DNA from: Petaurus breviceps papuanus
Lineage: Eukaryota > Chordata > Mammalia > Diprotodontia > Petauridae
Length of the DNA: 64,000 bases
Direction of reading: 5' to 3'
Assembly: GCA_028583685.1 (NCBI GenBank)
Contig: JAMXIF010001178.1
Span: 2,419,093-2,483,092 of the forward strand
Position numbers and translations under genes: made by a program
The notes under the pieces: generated by a model
Told to the model about the DNA's origin: nothing
What the model saw: only the letters and a program-made list of their open reading frames with translations
Database searches by the model: none
Shown here: positions 56,540 to 64,000 of the stretch, in pieces
Numbering within the stretch: position 1 is the first letter of the stretch
Layout: each line of letters starts with the position of its first letter

Positions 56540-57048
56540 CAAACACACAATTGTTAAATTGATCATTAGTTGCTCTTAAACTCAGCGTATTTTAGTGTAC
56601 CCTTTTTACTCTTCAACTAATAAATTATTTTCTTATAAGTATTAATAAACACTTTCATGGTCACTGCCATCTGCACCAAGGCATTTCTAACAGGTGTGAT
56701 ATACTGATTTATTCTGATGCATTTTCCTTTCTTGTAGTATGAGAACACAAATGAACACCATTCCCTCCATTGTCCTCTGTGTCAACTTGTTCATCATGAT
56801 AGTTGAGAATAGAAACTTTATGCACCCCTTAACTGCCCCATCTATTTTGGAGATTCACAGGAGCAATTGCATCCTGTTGGCCAAGGCACTAATGTAATCA
56901 GTGATGCTGCCAGAGACTCATTGGCTGACATTTCAGTTTTTGCCAGGTCTTTCTAGGCCTAGTAAACCACAGCAGCCTTAGTGAGTACAAATATGGCTAC
57001 AATCCCCTTACCTAACTGTCTCATGGACAATAGTTTAGATGTTTAGGT
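56540..57048. other. No gene recognised
   Basis: Unique-looking DNA between the 7SL copy and the next SINE; no pattern seen. Confidence 0.4.
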
Positions 57049-57063
57049 ATCTATGATAATGTT

Positions 57064-57230
57064 TTGTTTTGTTTTTTGCTTTTTGGAGGGCAATTGGGGT
57101 TAAGGACTTGACCAAGGTCACAAGACTAATTTTTTTATGTGTGTTAAGTGTCTGAGGCCAGATTTGAACTCAGGTCCTCCTGACTCCAGGGCTGATGTTC
57201 TATTCACTGCACCACCTAGCCATCCCTATT
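57064..57230 (-). mobile_element. tRNA-derived SINE, type I
   Basis: Minus-strand type I SINE (sense gggatggctaggtggtgcag ... ggacctgagttcaaatctgg). Duplications tatgataatgtt (57052-57063) and gatgataatgtt (57231-57242). Confidence 0.87.
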
Positions 57231-57242
57231 GATGATAATGTT

Positions 57243-57904
57243 AATAATGATGAGGATGAAATCCACAAGTTGTTCCCAACACAGAATAACAGAACCCAAA
57301 GCAAACTACTTCCTGTACAGGGATTCTACAAATCACATTTTCAATGTATGCTGATGTAAGAAAATTATGTTTTAGAAAGAAGAATTTTATAACTGACTGG
57401 TCTATGTTCTCTTGACCAGAACAAAGCATTAGACTTCCCTTTGATCACACTTTTACCTGGGCTTTCATGCCATGGTAAGGAGAAGCTACCGCTGTCCTGG
57501 TTTTATTACCTTAGCCTTAAAACATTTTCAGACTCACTACTAAAAGGATAATTCAGCTAACAAAGCAAAGGAAAGAGACCTGTCAACTGTAGTCCTCTTT
57601 CCTCTTTTAGCTCACAGGTGAGCAATTGAGACATATTCAAGCTATCTACTATACTTCTAGTTTGTAGGGAAGACTACTTGAAAATCTTCTCTAAAATATA
57701 CAATGGTACTTTTAGGCCTTTGGGGGCAACCTAAAGATAATATTTTGATGATCTCTTGTAAACTTTTATTTACTTTCTATTAAAAGGGATATTGATATCT
57801 GATATGCATAGAGAAATTTTTAAAAATCCACTGCTAATCTTGCCAATATAACCCAAATCCATATTCCTGAGAGCATTAGGGAGAAACCTGAGATCATTGC
57901 AATC
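57243..57904. other. No gene recognised
   Basis: Short frames only and no repeat I can name. Confidence 0.4.
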
Positions 57905-57918
57905 AGTGATTCCTTTTT

Positions 57919-58061
57919 TTTTTATTGGGGCTAAATAACTTGCTCAAAGTTACATGGCCAGTTATTTTGTGTGGGTGTTAAGTATCTGAGGTTGGAACGG
58001 ATCCCAGGTCTCCCGACTCCGGGGCCAGGGCTCTTACTCACTGCACCACCTGGCCACCCCT
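57919..58061 (-). mobile_element. tRNA-derived SINE, type II variant
   Basis: Minus-strand copy of the same variant as 46467-46618 (sense taacacccacacaaaataac). Duplications agtgattccttttt (57905-57918) and agtgattacttttt (58062-58075). Confidence 0.86.
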
Positions 58062-58104
58062 AGTGATTACTTTTTTAGAAGCTGGGAAGAAAAATTTGTA
58101 GGGG

Positions 58105-58370
58105 ACTGTGTTGTTGAATCATTTAAGTCATGTCCAACTCTTCGTGAGCCCATTTGGGTTTTTCTTGGCAAAGCTACTAGAGTGATTTAGTTTCAGTTTT
58201 GTGTTTTTTTTTCTCCAGTTCTTTTATAGATGAGGACCTGAGGAAACAGGGTTAAGTAACTTGCCCAGGGTCACACAACTAATAAATATCCAAGGCTGGA
58301 TTTGAACTCAGGTCCTCCTGGATAGGCCCATGCTCTATCTACTGTGTCACCTGGCTACATGTAGAGGACT
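58105..58370 (-). mobile_element. Mar-1-type CORE-SINE with RTE tail
   Basis: Antisense: tcatgtccaactcttcgtga, gtttttcttggcaaagctac, ggttaagtaacttgcccagg, ggatttgaactcaggtcctc, ending tactgtgtcacctggct. Confidence 0.78.
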
Positions 58371-58557
58371 ATAGTCCCCTCAAATTGTATAAGTGGAAAT
58401 TTTGGAATCCTCAGGGCTATATAAGATAAAAATCTAGTAGCATATGAATTCTTGTAGTTGCACTGCCACCAGAGTCTGATAGTATAATAATAAATCATGA
58501 GGTTCATAAAAGTGTGAAACAGAAATACGTTACATCACAGTTGAAAAACTGAAGATT

Positions 58558-58718
58558 GGGGTAGCTAGGTAGTACAATGAATCACTGGCCCTGGATTCAG
58601 GAAGACCTGAGTTCAAATGCCGACTCAGACACTTAACACGTACTAGCCATGTGATCTTGGGCAAGTCACTTAACCCCAATTGCCCTGCCCTCCCCCCTCC
58701 TAAAAGAAAAATAAAAGA
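58558..58718 (+). mobile_element. tRNA-derived SINE, type I
   Basis: Head ggggtagctaggtagtacaa, gagttcaaatgccgactcag, ending ccaattgccctgccctcccc. Perfect 14-bp duplications aaaaactgaagatt at 58544-58557 and 58719-58732. Confidence 0.9.
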
Positions 58719-59264
58719 AAAAACTGAAGATTTACAGTTGGGTTTGGAGAATCACTCGGGGCCATTCAAAAGCAATAGATGATGAATCAACAGAACTTGA
58801 AAACACTGTTTGAAAGTAATGGAAAATTCAGGTCATGTGACCAGTAGATTGGCAAATTAGTCTTTATGTGTAAACTTCTTCAAGTCCTCCAACACTACTA
58901 CTAAAGGAATTAGGTGTCAAATGTAAAATAATAACAGCTAAATCCTTGGGAGAAGACAGAATCCCTGACAAAAAAAATCTTTGTCCATTGCAACTGGAGA
59001 ATGTTTAATACTTAAAGCACTCGATTTTTCCCCATTTTAAATTATATTTGAATTGATTTTAAACTTAAATACAAAATAAGAAAAAAAACACTGCCATGTA
59101 CACAGCATAGCATAAGAAAGGACCCAATATAAAACAATAAATTTCCATTTCAAGAAAACCTATATAATAAATACTACACGTTATTTTCAAAGTTGTCCAT
59201 CTTTTTTTTTTGCTTCCTTGTATGTTTTCTTTTGTCCTCTGCTATGTACTTTTTACTTTATTTT

Positions 59265-59395
59265 ACACACATATATACATAGGATACACATATACACATA
59301 CAATATACACAAACACATATACACACATGCACATATGTACATAGATATCCATAAAGATACATATACATATGCACATGCAAATGCATATACATAAG
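59265..59395. repeat. ATACAC-rich microsatellite
   Basis: Irregular ACATAT/ATACAC tract of about 130 bases within the 3' part of L1 copy G. Confidence 0.85.
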
Positions 59396-59630
59396 ACCAC
59401 ATTATGCTTATTTCCATAGGTGATAGCATCTTCCTTCATAAGTCCAAGTCTTTCCATATTTTTCTAAATCCACCAGCTCATCATTGCCTACATCACAATA
59501 TTCTAGCCCAATCACATTCTATCCAGGAGACTGCCTATGAGAGTTTTTTCCTCAGTTTTTCTGTATTCTCTCTATTCTTGGCTGTATCAGTTTTATTTAT
59601 ACAGGAAAATTTTGATTTAAAATAATCAAA

Positions 59631-59997
59631 ATTATGCTTTTGATAGACTTAGCCCTTCTCAGCAATGCAAGGACCTAGGACCTAAAACAATTTCAAAGGA
59701 CACATGACATAAAAAGACAGCCTCATCCATCGAAAGAACTATGGAATCAGAATGAAGAACCAAGCAGACTATTTTCTTTTTTTGTTTTGTTTCTCATGGT
59801 TTTTTCCATTCGTTATAATTCTTCTGTGCAACATGACTAATGTGAAATTGTGTTTAATAGAAATGTATGTGTAGAGCCCATATCAGATTGCAAGTCCTCT
59901 TGGGGAGGGATGGGGAGGGAGGGGGAGTGAGGGGGAGAAAATGTAAAACTTGAAAAAGTGAATGTTAAAAACTGAAAATAATTTAATTTTTAAAAAT
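59631..59997 (+). mobile_element. L1 copy K, 3' end only
   Basis: 5'-truncated plus-strand L1 3' UTR of about 365 bases (tagagcccatatcagattgc, a G-rich gggagggagggggagtgagg tract, tgaatgttaaaaactgaaaa). Flanked by aaaataatcaaaattat (about 59614-59630) and aaaatgatcaaaattat (about 59998-60012, overlapping the tail), one mismatch, splitting copy G. Confidence 0.78.
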
Positions 59998-62059
59998 AAA
60001 ATGATCAAAATTATTCATGTTATACTTCAACACTGTTCTCACTGTATAATATGTTTTAAGGTCTGATACTACTGAATCTAGTTCCTTCACACTTTTTTCC
60101 TCTGGTTTCCTTGAAGTTCCTGACTCTCTGCTCTTCCAAATGAACCCTGTTGTTACTTTTTTTTCTAACTCAGTAAGACAATTTTTTAGTAATTGAATTG
60201 GGATGATGTTACATAGATTACATAAGATTGTCATTTTCTTATTATATTACCTTTATCTACCCATGAACAATAATTATTTCAATTATTTACATCTAACTTT
60301 GTATAAAAAATGTTTTGTGTTTATATTCATATAGTTCCTCTGTTTTTGTCAGGTATACTCTAATTTTTAATATTATCTAATTATTTTATGTATGGCTAAC
60401 ACATAGTGTAGTTTCCCTATTTTACTCTTTTGATTAAATCTGATTTTAGCTTTAACTTTGTCTGAGATCATGATTACTATCCCTGATTTTTTTACATAAT
60501 AAATTCTTCTCCAGACCTTTATTATATGTTTGTGTGTATCTCTCATTTTTATAGCATTTCCTAAAAGCAATAAATTGTTTAATTCAAACTTTTAATCTGC
60601 TATCAGTTTCCATTTTATGGGTAAATTCATCCCATTCACATTCTAAACTATAATTACTTGTTGTATTTTTTTCTCCTTCCTATTTTCCTCACTATCCTTC
60701 TCATTCTATTCCTATCCCTTCTCACTCCTCTACTTTACTTCTACCTGCTACCTTGTTCTCCTATTCCTTAACTTACCTCTCCCCAGAATCCCTCCCTTAT
60801 CCTCTCATTCCACTATCTCCCCTTGCCCTCATTTCTTTTTCAATTTAGAAGATTTTTATACCCTTCTAAATATATGCTGTTACCTCTTTATCCCATTCAC
60901 ATTAATCTACACATCCTTCTATACCTCCCTTATCCTATTCCTGATCCCTCCCCTGTCCTCTCTCTCCCCCTATCCTGTTGTCCTCTTATTTATTTCTGAA
61001 TTTAGACTTTTATACACGTACATTGTATATGTATATGTATGCATATGTATGTATGTATTGTTCCTTCTTTAACCCATTCCTGATGAGAGTAGGCTTCCAG
61101 AACTACCCACCCTCCTCCCCCATTTAGTTCCTCTGCATCAGTTCTTCCTTTTGTATCTCATTTGTATGAGATAAGTACTCTTTTTGTCTTTTCCTGCATC
61201 ATTTTGCTTTTTTAGAATTACATCATACTCAGCTCTACTCCACTCTTTCTTTTGAACTACCCAATTACTAATGACAATCTTTGACATATGGTTTACATTT
61301 CCACACATGAAAAGAAAACAATTTGTCCTTATTGAGTCCCTTGCAATTAGCCTTTGATGTTTACCTTATATTTCTCTTGGATCTTGTATGTCAAATTTTC
61401 TATTTAGTTCTGGTCTTTATGCAACAAAATCTTGAAAGTTTGTCAATTCACTGAATAGCCCCACACCCCTTTTTTCCATTCAGAGAACTATGCTTAACTT
61501 TGCTGGGTATGATGTTTTCAGCCATAACCACAATTTTTTGTTCTTTGATATATAATGTTCCAAGATCTATGGTCTTTTAGTGTAGCTGCTACTAGCTCTT
61601 GTGTAATTCTAATTGTGGTTCTATCATATTTGAATTGTGGTTTGTTTGTTTTTTTCTCCTTGTTGCTCATGATATTTTCTCCTTAATCTGGGGGTTGGGG
61701 AATTTGGCTATGATATTCTCGTAGGTTTTCCTCCAAGGATCTCTTTCAGGTGGTGATCAGTGGGTTTTTCTATTTTTACTTTCCCTTCTCATTCTAATAC
61801 TTTAGCAAAGTTTTCTTCAATTATTTTTTGTATTATTGTATCAAGATTCTTTTTTTGATAGCAGTTTTCAGGTGGTCTGATTATTCTTGCATTTTCTCTT
61901 TTTGATCTGTTCTTGAGATAGGTTGTCTTTCTTTAAAGCTGCTTCACATTCTCTTCTATTTTTTTCATTTTAATATTTTGTTTTATTATTTCCTGGTCTC
62001 TTATAACTTTGCTATCTTCCCCCTGCCCAATTCTAATGTTCAAGGACTCAGTTTCTTTT

Positions 62060-62088
62060 TCTTTTTTCCTTTCTTTCTTCCTTCCTTC

Positions 62089-62171
<83 letters not shown>

Positions 62172-62217
62172 TTTTTCTTTGCTTCTTTCTTTCTTTCCTT
62201 CCTTCCTTCCTTTCTGA
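62060..62217. repeat. (TTTC)n microsatellite
   Basis: About 155 bases of TTTC with TTCC edges. It lies exactly at the 3' (tail) side of L1 copy F, so probably grew from that element's A-rich tail. Confidence 0.95.
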
Positions 62218-62537
62218 GTAAGTAGTTTGCTTCAATCTGCATTCGAACTCTGTAGGTCTTTTCTCTGGTTATGGATATACTTTCCATCATGAGTCTTTTG
62301 GAGTTGTCTTATAACCTTGCATTGCTGAGAGGAGCCCAGTTTATCAAAGTTAGTCATCATACATATGATGTGTCTGTAATTGTGTACAAAGTTCTCCCAG
62401 TTTTGCTCTTCTCACTCAGCATCAGTTTATGTAAATCTCTCCAGGTCATTATGAAGTCCATCTGCTTCTCATTTCTTTTTTTTTTGCCTTTTGAAGGGCA
62501 ATTGGGTTAAGTAACTTGCCCAAGGTTACACGGCTAG

Positions 62538-62573
<36 letters not shown>

Positions 62574-63150
62574 ATGTGAAGTGTCTGAGGCCGGAACCAA
62601 ACTCGGGTCCTCCCGACTCCGGGGCCAGCGCTTTACTCACTGCACCATCTAGCCACCCCTGCTCCTCATTTCTTATAGCACAATAGTATTCTATTACATT
62701 CATATACCACAATTTGTTTAGCCATTCCCCAATTGATGGGCATCCCCTTGATTTCCAATTCTTTGCCACCACAAAAAGAGCACAAAATAAATAAAATAAA
62801 AAATAAATATTTTTGTGCAAACAAGTCTTCCTTTTGCTTGTATGATTTCTTTAGGATACAGCCCTAGACGTGGTATTGCTAGGTCAAAAGGTATGCACTT
62901 TTTTTATAGCCCTTTGGGCATAGTTCCAAATTGCTCTCCAGAATGGTTGGATCAGTTCATAACTTCACCAACAATGCATTAGTGTTCCAATTTTCCCATA
63001 TCCTCTCCAGCATTTATCATTTTCCTGTTTTGTCATCTTAGCCAATCCGACTGGTGAGGTGTGGTACCTCAGAGTTACTGAAGGAATTCATGGAGGAGGT
63101 CAGAGGAGTTCTTGTTTTCACTCTGCCATTTTGGCTCTGCCCCACTCCCT
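62218..63150 (-). mobile_element. L1 copy F, ends joined with the body missing
   Basis: Minus-strand. 62220-63075 is the L1 ORF2 C-terminus and 3' UTR (WKSRGCPSIGEWLNKLWYMN, then EYYCAIRNEEQ). At about 63076 it switches to some 65-70 bases resembling the extreme L1 5' end (sense ggcagagccaaaatggcaga). It therefore keeps both ends but lacks ORF1, the endonuclease and the reverse transcriptase. Inserted in ORF1 of copy G. A SINE sits in its ORF2 part. Confidence 0.65.
62478..62658 (-). mobile_element. tRNA-derived SINE with internal (GT)n
   Basis: Minus-strand SINE (sense ggggtggctagatggtgcag, gaggacccgagtttggttcc, ending cccaattgcccttcaaaagg). A (GT)n run of about 17 units at 62538-62572 grew inside it. 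Duplications ctgcttctcatttctt (62462-62477) and ctgctcctcatttctt (62659-62674), one mismatch. Confidence 0.88.
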
Positions 63151-64000
63151 TCCCCCATTGGTTTCCTTCTTAAGATTCTGGATCTCCTTTTCCAGTTGGT
63201 TGACTTTCTTTTCACAATCTTGTTTTTCTTGGATTGCTTATACTTTAAAAAATTTCCTCAATCTCTTTTGTGATTTTTGAAGTCTATTTTGAGTTTTTCT
63301 GTGAACTTTTTGGGGGCAGATGACCTTTTGACATTACTCTTTGGTGTAGGAGAGGCTTTTTTTTTTTGCTTCTGATCTCTATTCCCATACTGTCTATAAT
63401 TGGCTTCTTTCTCCTTTGCCTGCTCTTTTTTTTTTATTTTTAGTAGCTTATTATTATAATCACCTCTAATCCTGGGTATGGGGGGGATGGTACTTCTGGC
63501 CTCAGGTCCTTCTTTCTTTTATATTTTTAGCTTTGTCCTTGTCCCAACCTCTAAGTCCTTTCCCCCTCCAAGTCACAGCTAGGGCCGCTGGCATCCTATG
63601 CTGGAAATGCCCTTGCTGCCTGAGAGCCCTCCAATGGCTATCTCCTTCAGTTCTCCCCTCTGTCCTGGAACTGAGAACAAAAGCTCAGCTGTTCTGTAAG
63701 TGCCCACAGCCAGCAGTGCCCCAGGCCTATTGCTTCTGTACTCACCAGACATGTGGTAGTTCCTTCTCACCCAAGACCACATCTCAGCAGCACAGCTGGG
63801 CCTGGTGTCCCTTGTGAGCAGAAAAAGTCTTCCCCTACTCAGATTCAAGGGACTCCTCACACTTTCTGGGAGGTGAAAATTCCTGTGGCTAAGGTCGAGG
63901 CTACCTCCCCACCCAGCTGCCCCCAGAGCTCACTACTTGCTGTTTCAGCAGAGCTAGCCTGGAGATGTTTACACTTCACTCAGGCTGAACCTCTGTCCTG

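Larger units (their letters stand above)
59030..64000 (-). mobile_element. L1 copy G, repeatedly interrupted, runs off the edge
   Basis: Minus-strand L1 about 3.4 kb of own sequence within the window. 3' side 59030-59630 is 3' UTR and ORF2 end. 60013-60240 reads NIIPIQLLKNCLTELEKK and FIWKSRE, the post-RT region (compare NAIPIKLPMTFFTELEK in human ORF2p). It then jumps to the start of the endonuclease domain (60370-60640), so most of ORF2 is gone. Inter-ORF region 60640-61370; ORF1 61375-62060 continuing at 63160-63560 (coiled-coil KKVNQLEKEIQNLKKET) with a 5' UTR to the right edge. Interrupted by copy K, a TTTC tract and copy F. Confidence 0.72.

Noticed and set aside
61933-62235. KERKKERK-rich frame
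   Set aside because: Translation of the TTTC tract fused to the ORF1 remnant of L1 copy G.

Overview
The window is vertebrate, almost certainly marsupial, nuclear DNA. It is AT-rich and intron-like or intergenic. About two thirds of it is recognisable interspersed repeats: tRNA-derived SINEs, CORE-SINEs with an RTE/Bov-B-type tail (Mar-1 type, a marsupial hallmark), MIR, L2, L3/CR1, several L1 lineages, non-autonomous hAT elements and one solo LTR. I found no host protein-coding exon. The only intact eukaryotic reading frame of note is an L1-type ORF1 (complement 39626-40687, 353 aa). Two retrocopies of host genes are present: an intronless histone H3.3 pseudogene (about 12318-13492) and a full-length 7SL RNA pseudogene (about 56227-56534).

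Layout. 1-7 kb: mostly unassigned sequence with L2 pieces, a hAT fragment and a Mar-1. 7.1-10.8 kb: an internally deleted L1, MIRs, young SINEs, and an unclassified repeat with an L2-like tail. 12.3-13.5 kb: the H3.3 retropseudogene, itself hit by a SINE. 13.6-20.7 kb: a plus-strand L1 remnant carrying two successive minus-strand L1-type insertions at one target site. 21.2-24.9 kb: an ORF1-only L1 (HAL1-like) carrying a solo LTR. 25.7-31.7 kb: L2, then an old minus-strand L1 with recognisable ORF2 and ORF1 regions. 32-38 kb: the most unique-looking DNA, with scattered MIR and SINE. 38.36-41.38 kb: a young HAL1-like element with intact ORF1 and a CpG-rich 5' UTR, inserted in L2 sequence with a 15-bp target duplication. 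41.4-46.6 kb: L2, L3/CR1, MIR, Mar-1 and a palindromic hAT. 47.6-52.1 kb: one L3/CR1 LINE split by a hAT element and an L1. 52-59 kb: SINEs nested in SINEs, and the 7SL copy. 59-64 kb: another L1, repeatedly interrupted, running off the right edge.

How the parts relate. Nothing here forms a host pathway. The coherent theme is L1 machinery. Three copies (16.6-19.6, 21.2-24.9 and 38.4-41.4 kb) share the same 2.9-kb layout: 5' UTR, ORF1, and a long purine-rich 3' region made of two L1-end-like modules, with no ORF2. That is the half-L1 (HAL1) design, which must borrow reverse transcriptase in trans. Four further L1 copies have lost the reverse-transcriptase core at different junctions. The SINEs, H3.3 copy and 7SL copy are other passengers of the same machinery. 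The most unusual single observation is a SINE inside the youngest HAL1 copy with a strongly one-sided T-to-C excess, a pattern that would fit A-to-I editing of the HAL1 transcript before reintegration. Family names are from memory of the families; no database search was possible.
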